Source: Vitis vinifera (taxonomy: Eukaryota; Streptophyta; Magnoliopsida; Vitales; Vitaceae). From it: a DNA stretch of 64,000 bases. The notes below the pieces were generated by a model. It searched no databases and was not told the origin of the DNA. It saw only the letters and a program-made list of their open reading frames with translations. This document shows, piece by piece, positions 48,201 through 59,222 of the stretch (position 1 is the first letter of the stretch; each line of letters opens with the position of its first letter). A program made the translations under genes and the position numbers. The stretch covers positions 19,528,501 through 19,592,500 of the forward strand of contig NC_081808.1 of assembly GCF_030704535.1 (NCBI RefSeq), given 5' to 3'.

Positions 48201-48750
48201 TCATTGGATCTTATGCTAAAATAAATTCAATTTATTTAATTATTTTTTGTGAGGAAACTTCATTTTTTTGAGATATCTGTCAATCAATTTTAAATCGAGT
48301 TTTTATTGGATTTTTTATCCATCAATTTTTAAATTTAACTTTATTAATATGTCTTTTGAATCAATAATGATGTGAACATATCTAATTTTAGGAAATTAAA
48401 GAGAAATTAGAAGAGATATTTTTGCTATCAAACTTTGAACTCCTTCAAATAATAATAAGATAATTTATCTATACTCTGTAATAAAAGTTGTATGTTTATC
48501 CAATTTTTTTTAAAATAATTACTAGTAAATCGTTCAAGTAAAAAAGTTTGTTTATACTTCAAACACATGTTAGGCACATCAAAAAGCATCACTCTATTAT
48601 TGCAATAGTTGCCCATCGCCCATGCAGCTCATCATAATACAACACTCATACGGCACACGTACGCTTCCTACCTCCAGCCGGATTTTCAAGAGAAAATTGA
48701 TAATAATCTTTCTATAATATTTTATATTCTACATGTGTCACGTTTCTATT

Positions 48751-49353
48751 TAGGGGTACGTTTGGTATATGGTAAGGAGGAGTGGGAATAAATATTTCAT
48801 TCCTTCTTACCCTCTTTCCCCTGTTTGAAAAAATTTTATGAGGATAAAAATGGAATAAAAAATTATTTCGATAAAAATCAAATCTCACTTAGAAGTATGA
48901 TTTCAATTCATCATAATTAGATGGTATATTAATTCATTCAACCCATAAAAAAAAGTATAAAATAGTCTAAAATTACTATTTTACCATTGGATTTTATTCA
49001 TAAGTCTCGTGTCTTTTCGTCTCATAATAAGATTTTTTTTTAGTATTATTATTCAGTAACAAAAAAAACTCTCAAAATTTATTTTTTTTAAAATAAAATA
49101 AAACATTATTTTAAACTATATATAGGATATTATTATCAATTTATTTCTTTTTTTATTTTCATTCCTATTATTACCAAATATTAGAATAAAAACAAATAAT
49201 CATTCTAATTTTGAATTCTTAGATTCATCCTAACATTAATAATGTAATCACCAAATTCATTTTCATTCACCAAAAAACTAAGAATAAAAACAAAATATTT
49301 ACTTTTATTCTCTATTTCAGTGTACCAAACAAATATACCAAACACCACCTTTA
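48751..49353. mobile_element. MITE-like element upstream of U1-70K, about 603 bp
   Basis: The left end is TAGGGGTACGTTTGGTATAT. The right end reversed is TAAAGGTGGTGTTTGGTATA. The interior is AT-rich with further mirrored motifs ('ggaataaa' against 'ttattct'). It ends about 280 bases before the TATA box. Confidence 0.6.
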
Positions 49354-49629
49354 ATAACTTGTGCTAACAAGGCTGTTCTTATGTTTCGGGTTCTCTACCA
49401 TTTTATGTATCAAAAAACAACAATTTTGAATAAGAAATAATATTCTCCATCATTCAAATTTATTTTATTTTGTTTTTTTATATTCAAAATTATTGATTTT
49501 AATGTTATTTATATTGTTGAAGTTAGATCAACGAGTTTTTACAAACTCGGGATTAACTCGGTGAACGAGTTACAGTCGAGTCAAGCGTTTCATGACCCGG
49601 TGTTGAGAACCGATATGTCCACTTCTCCG

Positions 49630-49637
49630 TATAAATA
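49630..49637 (+). promoter_or_regulatory. TATA box of U1-70K
   Basis: TATAAATA, 187 bases before the start codon. Transcription would start near 49660, leaving a 5' UTR of about 155 bases that carries AAACCCTAG at 49775. Confidence 0.55.
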
Positions 49638-49731
49638 ACCAAGCGAAAACCCTTTCAGCTTTTCATTGCCGCTTCCAGCTCCCTCGCGGACCATCCGTGG
49701 GACGCCAATCGATCCGTATAATCCAACTTGT

Positions 49732-49911
49732 ATGTCATCTCCACCTTTCGATCGCGAATTCTCCAAACTCTCTGAAACCCTAGCTTCTTCGATCTCTACT
49801 ATTCCGATCTCTGCAGATGGGGGACTACAACGATGCGTTAATGCGCAACAACAACGCCGCCGTACAGGCGCGCACGAAGGCTCAGAATCGTGCCAATGTT
49901 CTGCAACTTAA
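49732..49911 (+). other. Overlapping upstream reading frame in the U1-70K leader
   Basis: An ATG at 49732 in a weak context (T at -3) opens 59 codons in a different frame. It runs past the U1-70K start at 49817 and stops at 49911, near the end of exon 1. It would lower translation of the main frame if the leader starts upstream of it. Its peptide has no recognisable features. Confidence 0.5.
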
Positions 49912-52900
49912 ATTGGTACCTTTTCTAATCCGATTTGTTGGCGGTTGTAAAATTCTAGGGTTTTTGTTGACTAATTGTGGCATTTCTTTGGGAATCTCTT
50001 TTTATTCTAGTTTTGAGATGAGAACAGTTCGATCCGTGCTTTGTTGATCTTGATCTGTTCTAGGTTTTAATGGTTTAGGCTTTTGTTGATTTGTTTAGGT
50101 TTTGGTATGGCAAAATGATTGTGCTGTGATTGATATGTTTACGGTCATTCCTGAAGAATATAACTTTACAATATTCATTTTCATCTATTCTCTCTAGATT
50201 TCTCAGCGGCCAAATTGAGCACACTACTTCTAATAGATTGCTTATTTTTTTGTTAATTTCTCTCTCTGAACTTAGAGACTGCTTGTCCTGTCGTGTAGAT
50301 TTATCAAGGAATTGAAGAAATCATTCTTTTTGTTTAATGGACATAGGCTGAGTTATTTTATTAAATTGCTTGTTATGCAGATCGGGCAGAGTCATCCCAC
50401 CGGTCTAACAGCCAATCTTTTGAAACTCTTTGAGCCTCGTCCTCCATTGGAGTTTAAACCACCTCCAGAGAAAAGAAAATGCCCACCATATACAGGTATT
50501 GGATACCTTCATGAGTTAGGTCTTACAATTGTTAGGCTCTTCTCAGTATTTTTCTTGCTTTGGAAGAAAAAAAAAAGGAGAGAAATTGCATTGAATTTTG
50601 CTCCCAAAAGCAAGATAAGGGGCCCCTTAATACTTATCAAACTTCACCTAAATGATACAGTCTAACAATATCTTCTTTTTCTCCTCAAGGAATGGCACAA
50701 TTCGCAAGTAACTTTGCTGAACCAGGAGAGCCAGAATATTCTCCACCAGTTCAAAAGGCTGAAACTCCTGTAAGATGCTTGCTACAGCATGGGCTTTACT
50801 TCTTTTAAGTGATCTATATTAGACGTTTATTGAGTTTTAGTTGAATGAACTATCTTTTATGCATATTTATAGTTGTCAAAAACTTATGATACTATGATAA
50901 GGTATATGTTTATGGAAATTAATATGTATCACTACTTCACATCTCATGTTAAATGTGTCTTGCAGTAAATATATGATGCACGATATGATATGTGATACAA
51001 CGATACACATTTAAATATTTTCTATGGTTTTGTAAGAAAAATCAAATTCAACAAAAAAGAATTATTCTGCTGGTTTTTAAAATGTACTTTATGATTAGAA
51101 GTTAATCATAAAATAGAAAGAGAAGGTAAAATAACCCTGCATACAAATTCTTTGTATGTGTTGTCAAAGGCATACTTTTTTTTATTTAAATTAAGTGCAT
51201 TTATTCTAATTGAATACTGGGAAATTGTTGATTTAATGATTTGATGTTAACATTGAAAGTGATTGTGAATGAAAACTTTTATGTTTTTATTTTCTTTTCA
51301 TTTTTTTGGGATAAAATTGGAACCTAGGAGAAGACAAATAAAGACATACATGTCAACAACACATTAATATATGTCTAGTTAAAATTTATATAAAAAAATC
51401 ATGGTTAAAAATAAAAATTATTCTTCGAGATTTTGTGATAAACCCATGCATTGAAATCATATTTTGTTATATAGAACTTTTCAAAATGCTAGTGTTCAAT
51501 CTTTTCATATTGAATAGTTTAACTCATTGAAGTGTTCCATCTTTCATGAAATTGGTTATATTAATAAATATTTCATGCATCAAATGGGCATTATGTGTGT
51601 GTGTGTGTGTGCATAATTTTTTATTTATTTATTAATTTTCAATTATGTAAAAAACTCATGATAACACAATATGATATGATACAGTATATGGAAAAATAGA
51701 AAAATGATACAAGATATGATTTACCCATTAACAATTATGTATGGATCACGAATAACTTTGTTGTTGATATTTAAAAGATTGTATTCAGTATGAGTCAAGA
51801 GGGATACTCTAAATATGTTACTTCACATGAATCATGTACTCTGGTCTTTTGCTTCAATGAAGTAATGCAAGGGAGTAAAATTTTCACTACTATGGAAGTT
51901 ACAAATATTAACAATACTGGGGCAGACTTGCAATCACATTTTGGCTTGATTATGCATCTGGCTTGTTAGGTTATATGGATTTGTTAATTTATGTGTGCTG
52001 GCCCGCAAGTTTGGTTTAGAAGGAAAAATGAAGTATTATAATCACTCAATAAGCAACCTTTTGTGCTTTCCAAAGGTCAACAGTTGCTTTTAATTATCTG
52101 TGAGCCCATTGGACGCATTCCACACTTCTACACTTATGTTACATAACAAATTAGTCAATATCTTTAAGCTTCCATTTATTTATTACAATTATGAATGTAG
52201 CTTGGAACATGATGAATGGCGACTAAGAAAGTATAGTAGAAATGTGTGATATATGTATTTCAAGCATCTGATTGGAGTGGATTTGGGAATGACAAGTGCA
52301 ATATGATGTGGATGAGACATTGTGGGGAGGCTGGAGTACTTTAATAGGGAGGGTAATGAAAAGATGGGATGATGGAGGAAGTAGGAATTGGAGTCTCAAT
52401 TTAATCATTAGGGTGCATAGGGATGTGGAAGATAGAGTGATTTGGACAGTTTCGAGGTATGGGACCTTGACCTTTTTGGTCAAGTCTCTTTATTCTATCT
52501 TGGAGCCCAGAGATTCTCCTTTGTTCCATAGTGGTAGTATTTGGAAATCGAGCGCGCCTCCTAAGGTGGCTTTCTTTGCTTGGGAGGTTTCTTGGGGGAA
52601 AGTCTTAATTTTGGACCAACTTCAAAGGAGGGGGTACTTCTTAGCAAATAGGTGTTTTCTTTGCCTCTATGAAGTAGAGACAGTTGATCACCTTCTTCAT
52701 TGTGCAAACTCAAGTTCTTTGGAATCTTCTTTTCTCCCTCTTTGGTGTGTCTTGGATTCTTTCTTGTTCAGTGAAGAAAACTCTTCTTGGGTGGCATGGG
52801 TCGTTTGTGGGTAAAGCTCGTAAAAAGGCTTGGCAAGTGACCCCCTTATGTATGTTTTATATGTAACCTTTGATCTTGAGTTGGGTGTCTATAGATTTGA

Positions 52901-55900
52901 GCCCTTTTTCTCTTGTAAGCTTTATTGATTGGTTAGACTCTAAGTAAAGGCAGGTGATGTTTTTTGTTTCTACCCCTCCCCCTCTGGTTTGAGTCTTTTG
53001 GCTTCATTTGTATACTTCCTATATATTCTGAGGGTGTTGTTTTTGATGTCTCCTCTCTTCTTTATATACAACTTTTCTTTATCTATTAACAAAAAAAAAA
53101 TGATTTTTTCAGTGAGTTTTGATGATTTTTTGCAATGTTCACAGGTGAGACACTGATGTTTTTAATTTGGTGAAGAAGAATAAATATGGATGAGTAGTGA
53201 AAGTTAATGTCCCATTTTTTAACATTTTTAAAAAAAATGTGGGAATAAATTTTTTTTTTATTTTTTATTCCTTTAGTGTTTTTTAACTTTTGCTATCAAG
53301 TTTTAAAAACAAAAAGTTAAAACAGTTTACCATCTACCAAACATGATTTTTAAAATTGTTTTCAAAAAATTTAAAACAATGGTGCAGCCATACATATCCT
53401 AAGTTTCTGGATAGTGTCTTCTACCTGCTTCGAGTGTGAGTTGTGGTCTATTCAGAAGATGGCCTGCAATATATTATGCATATCAAAGATGTGAGTACTG
53501 ACAGTAGTGATTTGGAGCTTATGAGTTGTGGTCCATTTCAAAAATGGTCTGCTACACATTTCAAATATGAGCACTGGCAGTATTGAATTGGAACTTTACT
53601 GATCCAAGTATTGATTGTAATTACTGAAGCTGCATTCAGGTTTAGATTGAATGGAGAGCAGCTCCTTTGCACATCTTTTGGACAGTATGGAAGGCGAGGA
53701 ATAGAATGGCCTTCAATGATGACATGCTTTCAATCCAGAGACTAAAATATTATTTTGTTTACTCCCTTTAGTCAGAGGCAAAGTTGTTTATAGATGATTA
53801 TCCTCTAACTTTAACTAGTTTTGTTGATTGGTTGTGCTCTTTTAGAGGTTGTGTGTTAGCCCATTATGTTGTGGGTGTATAGGTATTGTATACCTTGAAT
53901 TGCTCTTTTGGTGCCTCTTTTTAATAGATCTTTTTCTTTTCCTATAAAAAAAAAAAATAAAAAATCAGGTTTAGATTGAAGTTTTATATTTTGCATAGGG
54001 AGAGAGGGACACAGAGGAAGTGAGGCTTGGGGTCTTTTCAGTAACATTTTCGAAGACAGTTCTTGACAATTAGTTTGTAAGAACATTGCGTAAAAACAGT
54101 TCTCAATTGTTTTCACGAACATAATTCTATTTGGGAACTTGAACATGAAAAAGCAGTTTTCTTGGCCTATTTTCCATGAAAGCACTATGGCACTAATGTA
54201 TAATGTCAAAGTTTTTAAATTTTTTTCCGTGTTTCCATTTTTACCCATAGCGTACAAAAATACCTGAAAACAGTTTAAATTTGTTCTTAAAAATCAGTCT
54301 TTAGAACAAATTCTAAAAGAACTGTTTTCAATCCAAAATTCGCCAAACATGTTATTTAAAAGATTGTTATAATTACTGAATGTTAAGGGTTGGGTTTGCT
54401 AGAGGGAGAGTGAGAAATTTAGTGTCTTCCACTTGCAACACAATATGCAGATAAAAGATGTGAGTCATGACTCTATTACAATTACTGAAGTTGCGTTTAG
54501 GTTTGGGCTGGAGGGGAAGAACACAATATGTGGAAACATGTGAATACTGAGTTGGAGAGAGAGAGTGTCTTCCACTTTTAATACAATTATGTAGATCAAA
54601 GATGTGAGTGCTTTGAATATTATAATTAGGTAAAATGCGTTTAGGTTTGGCTTGAAGGATGGAGGGATGGGGACAGAGGGTAATAACTTCAACCATCCTA
54701 TCTAATAACTAATAACTAAGTTGTCGTTTTGGATACACTTCTTGTTTTCTGTTTTTAAAAATAAAAAATGATAGTACTTATAAAAAAAATAGAAATAAAA
54801 AATGATAGTGACTTCTATATATAAAATACAGGAACTTTTATGGAAAAAGTATTAGATTTGCCTAATGCCTTTAAAAATTACTTTTAAAATTTTTAAAATT
54901 TGAGATAATAATTTTTTTTTAATACCTCAATTCTTTTAATTAGTTTTTATAAGTCATTATCTTTTTAAGATAAGTCCCAAAGTTGTTTTTTCATTTTATA
55001 TAGAAGTTACTATCATAAAAAGAAGTGTATCTGAATGACTCCTTAAGTTTCTGATTTATGTCTTCCGCCTTCAACACAATATGCATATACAATAAAAGAT
55101 ACGAGGATTGACTCTGTTATAAATACTGAAGGTGAATTCAGTTTTGAGTTGTAGCTTCATTATATTTTGGAATATCTGTTTTTGTTTTTCTCTCTTGATG
55201 TAGTGAATTGTTTCTTGATGCCTCCCTAGCTCTTTTTTGTTTTCGTTAAATAACTTTGTTTTGGGTTGTGTATTTGTTTCTTAATGTGTTTTGGGGGTCC
55301 AGGCACAACGAAGAGCTAGAATCCACAAGTTACGACTAGAGAAGGGAGCAGAAAAAGCTACTGAGGAGTTTCAGAAATGTGATAAGCTATTTTCTCCCTC
55401 TCCTAGTATTTGGTGTCTAGGTGGATTTTGTATCCATTTTATTATCAACATTTTTGGTGCCTTGCTTTACACGTATCTTCTATGCAGATGATCCAAATAA
55501 TGACCCAAATATTTCGGGAGACCCATACAAGACATTGTTTGTAGCTAGGCTTGTGAGTATTAATGATTACACTCTTTATCATTTTTCTATTTTCTATCCA
55601 TTATTAAACTCACTGATTTATTTTATTTTTTATATTTTTTTTACAGAACTATGAGACAACTGAGAGCAGAATCAAAAGGGAGTTTGAGGCTTATGGGCCA
55701 ATCAAGCGGGTAGGTACTTTAGAGCATCCCCAAGTGGGGTTCAGGTTATTGACTTTTGACTTCGGTAAGAGGTTCAGTTACCTCTGTCTATTTTCTGGTG
55801 GTTTCTTTCTCCTAAATCTTTTCTCTCAATTTTCAAACTTTAGGAAACTTGTGATTATGAATTTTATTTTTTTTTTTAACTATTTCTAAAGCCAAATTGC

Positions 55901-58900
55901 ATCTTTTCAGCCCTGGCAGCCTACTGATTACATCTGCCTATAGTTTCTTTTACTAAGTTAAATGTTCAATACAAATGTCTAACAGAGAAATGCTTAACTA
56001 CGAAATTTTGTTGCTGTCCTCTGATGAATATCCATAGCACTCATTTAGTTAGACCCTTGGTAAATCAGTGAAAAAATGTTTGCTGCTTGACAATTGATTT
56101 TGTGACTCCACCTCCTTGCCACCTTGATATCTGCGATGCATCACAATTGTGAAGTTTTGTGCTTAAACAGTAAGTGTTCCTAATGATGCATAGTGCACAT
56201 AAGGTATAAGTTCAAAATTCACTGTCAGCTTCCTATCGAGTACTATTTTTGGTAGAGGTTTTATATGTGATGGGTATTGTAGCACAGGTACCATTTCCTA
56301 TCTTCCAGTATGATATACGGATTTGTTTTGCTTAACCATTGTTAGTTCTTTCTTGGATATAGTTCGAATTTTAAAACTCTCCTTGGGACTTGGGTAATAT
56401 ACTAGATTCTAGGTACTACTTTAGCATTAAGCTTCATCATATTGAGCAATATCCCTGGTAAGGGGGTGGTTACTCTGTTCCACAAATGGTATATTTGGTT
56501 CCTCTGTTTTCTACCATGTCCATTCCAAAGATGGTGCTTCATCCTGCATGGCAAAGCTGAAAATTTTAAGTTGAGCAGAGCAGTGATGGATTGTGCCTTT
56601 TGGCCTTTATTTTCAAGCAACAAAAGGGGACAGACAACTTCTGCTCTTTTTTCCTACACTTGGGTAAAACACGTAGGGAGTATTAGCATCTCTTTCTCCT
56701 TTATTTGAATTTTAATGTGTGCATTTCCTGCTACTAAAAATTTTACTTTTGGCTTTAAAGGCTATCAAAAACGTATCAGCAGTTGAGAAGATATCCTGGT
56801 ATTTCTGATATTATTTTAACTATTTCATTATATATAAAAAAATTTCCCTGGTAAGGGGAGGTTAGTATGTCAACTGGTAAATTGGCCACACACATCGGTT
56901 TTTCTGCAACTCTAGAAGTGCTGGTGATGCATCTCGCGTTGGAAGCTGTATATGATTAAAAGGTGAGCACGGCTAATGAGGCATATGCCTGTCTGCCGTG
57001 CCATTTAGGATTTACTATTTCTAACTTCTTCTTTTTTTCTATAGGATTGGCACCTGGTTGCTAAGATCAAACATCATCTGTTTCAATATGTTTTCTTGAT
57101 TCAGATATGAATCTACTTTTATTACTTTAGTTTATTTAACCTTTTTCTTTGAGCTTTGCAGGTCCGACTCATTACCGACAAAGAGACTAGTAAACCTAGA
57201 GGTTATGCTTTCATTGAATATATGCATACACGGGATATGAAAGGTTTGCTATATAGCTTGAGCATTTATTGGTTTTCATCTGATGTGCTTTATATTTTGT
57301 TTCTGAACACCACTTGTTTGTGTCAAATTCAGCTGCTTATAAACAAGCTGATGGAAGGAAGCTTGATAACAGAAGGGTGCTGGTTGACGTTGAACGTGGT
57401 AGAACTGTTCCTAATTGGCGTCCCCGCAGACTGGGTGGTGGACTTGGAACAACTAGGGTTGGAGGTGAAGAAGTGAATCCAAAGTATTCTGGAAGGTAAT
57501 TGGCCTGATTGCAATGTTTGCACATGCTGTGTTCCATGGAGAAAGAATTCGTGACTTTTATTGCCTTTTAAATAAATCTTGTTGCATGCATTATACAGTA
57601 GATTCGTAGGGAGAATTCAATGATGTGAAGGTTTTTTGATGGGCTTAAGTAGGGATTATGTTATACCTGATATGATTTTTGGCATCTCAATTAATATAAC
57701 ATAGAGATGCCACATTTAAGTATGCAACTATAATTTGATGTCTTGATATTCTTGAAAAATTTAACATGTTTTACTTATCTTCTCCTCTCGTGCAGAGAGC
57801 AGCAGCCAGTAGGAGGACCACCTCGGTCTGAGGAGCCTAGGACAAGAGAGGATCGGCATGGAGACCGGTATGATCTATATTGATATGTTGGTTGTTTTGC
57901 ATTTCTCCAATTTTGTTTGGTCTTGGTGGTATGTGTTCAGTAGGAAAAAAAAAACTTGTCTAAGGTAGAAAGAGGTTACAAAGAATAGTTATGGTCATAT
58001 TGGTGATTGGATCCCCAATACAAGAAATGGTTGGATGTGGTCCATAGATATGCTTATGATGTTTTAGCACATGGCGTTGACTTGCTTATTCAAATGATGG
58101 TTTAAATGGGAAAATTTCATTTGTGGTGTCCATGAAGTTGTTTCCATCTAGAAATTTTCAAGCATGGTTAGTTGGACAAAACAAAGCCAGTGTGAAGCCT
58201 TCCTCTTGGCATCTAGATGGGAGGTCATACAAAATTCTTGTTCTTTCTGACTTCTCAGTTTATGGTGCATGTAGTTAAATTGAAAATGTCTTACGGGTTG
58301 GAAATTTTCCATATTCATAATGTTTTTTCGATTGGAATTCTTCAGCCACTGCTAATAAGGGATGAAATGGGGCCATGTAATTCATGGCTTCTAGGTTAAA
58401 CTAAACAAGATCATACTAAATCCTTGTTATTTGTAGCTTCTGTAGCTTCTTCAGTACTTTATACATCTGATTGAGATTGAATTATGTTTCAGGGACAGGG
58501 AAAAATCCCGTGAAAGGGGAAGGGATAGAGAGAGGGAACGGGAAAAGTCTCGTGAACCCGACAGGGCCAGAGATCGGGATCATAGAGAGGATAGGCACCA
58601 TAGAGATCGTGACAGAAACCGGGATAAGGACAGGGACAGAGATAGGGGTCGTGACAGGGACCGCACCCGTGATCGTGATCGGGGTCGGGACCGTGGTCGT
58701 GATTATGAGCGAGAGCGTGACCGAGATCGTGATCGTCCTAGGGAGAGAGAAAAGGAGAAGGAGAAAGATAGAGATAAGGACTATGATGCCGGGGAACCTA
58801 ACTATGACCGTGGGCGTTCTCGTGATAAAGAATATTATGATCACATGGAATCAAAGCATGAGCGAGAACGACATGGTGAAAGGGACCGGGACTTAGAACA

Positions 58901-59222
58901 TGCTGGGCCTGAGGATGATCATGGGTGGTATGAGCAGCCTGAGCATGGGCATAGGCGTCCAGAAGCTGAACATGATGATGAGCATTACAAGCACTATGAT
59001 CATCAAGCTCGAGGACAGTATGATCATCTGGATGCCCAGGGTGATCACGACCTTTATGATCGTCATGCTGACAATGATCGTGATCGTTACAACCAAATGG
59101 ATGAGGATAATTACCATTATGATCATGCAGCATATGACTCTCGTGAAAGGGATAGGACTCGGGATCTGGAGCGTGAATATCGGCGCTCAGAGAGGTCACT
59201 CTCCCGAGATTTCGAACACTGA
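49817..59222 (+). CDS. U1-70K: U1 small nuclear ribonucleoprotein 70 kDa (U1-70K)
   Basis: Ten coding exons: 49817-49915, 50381-50495, 50690-50769, 55303-55378, 55488-55552, 55647-55709, 57162-57243, 57333-57495, 57796-57867 and 58493-59222. They splice in frame to 514 residues. The N-terminus [20 protein letters not shown] leads to [20 protein letters not shown], the U1-specific segment. The RRM follows, with RNP2 LFVARL (140-145) and RNP1 RGYAFIEY (179-186). Next come [20 protein letters not shown] and a long Arg/Asp/Glu/Ser tail, then an unusual His/Asp/Tyr-rich end to residue 514. U1-70K binds stem-loop I of U1 snRNA and defines 5' splice sites; the RD/RE/RS tail contacts SR proteins. Intron 3 (50770-55302) is 4.5 kb and full of repeats. 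Intron 6 (55710-57161) corresponds to the intron known to be retained in Arabidopsis. Confidence 0.95.
51594..51611. repeat. (GT)n microsatellite in U1-70K intron 3
   Basis: About nine GT units. Confidence 0.85.
52317..53100 (+). mobile_element. 5'-truncated LINE fragment in U1-70K intron 3
   Basis: The translation shows the C-terminal end of plant LINE ORF2. [10 protein letters not shown] is followed by [20 protein letters not shown] and [22 protein letters not shown], the zf-RVT zinc region, comes next, then a frameshift and a degenerate tail. It ends in an A-run at about 53090-53100. It is sense to the host gene. The left edge is where homology fades. Confidence 0.85.
53652..53964 (+). 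mobile_element. Short 5'-truncated LINE with 16-bp target-site duplication
   Basis: Perfect flanking copies of TCAGGTTTAGATTGAA lie at 53636-53651 and 53965-53980. The insert encodes [20 protein letters not shown] and SFVDWLCSF, the very end of LINE ORF2, and finishes in an A-rich tail (about 53946-53964). This is textbook target-primed reverse transcription. It landed in a copy of the intron's own repeat unit. Confidence 0.92.
54717..55046. mobile_element. MITE-like element in U1-70K intron 3
   Basis: The left end TAAGTTGTCGTTTTGGATAC and the reversed right end TAAGGAGTCATTCAGATACA both continue into CTTCTT. They form inverted ends of about 27 bp with several mismatches. The interior is AT-rich. 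Confidence 0.65.

Larger units (their letters stand above)
45140..49629 (+). other. Spacer between the copia element and U1-70K, no gene seen
   Basis: AT-rich throughout. A worn MITE-like tract at about 45309-45490 ends in CTATCAAACGGACACTAAAC, resembling the 33647 family. An AAAT microsatellite, a solo-LTR-like segment and a MITE are listed separately. The last 250 bases become GC-richer toward the U1-70K promoter. Confidence 0.5.
53412..55100. repeat. Diverged repeat motif in U1-70K intron 3
   Basis: Copies of a unit that begins near 'agtgtcttccacttt' and runs into 'atatgcagat-aaagatgtgagt' occur at about 53412, 54421, 54564 and 55057. Three of them continue to an 'attactgaagntgcnttnaggtttg' segment. 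The two middle copies are adjacent (about 145 bp apart). The outer copies are separated by a LINE and a MITE. Confidence 0.65.

Noticed and set aside
58482..59199. Long Ile/Val/Thr-rich and His/Asp-rich antisense frames opposite the last U1-70K exon
   Set aside because: Shadows of the Arg/Asp/His repeat coding strand.
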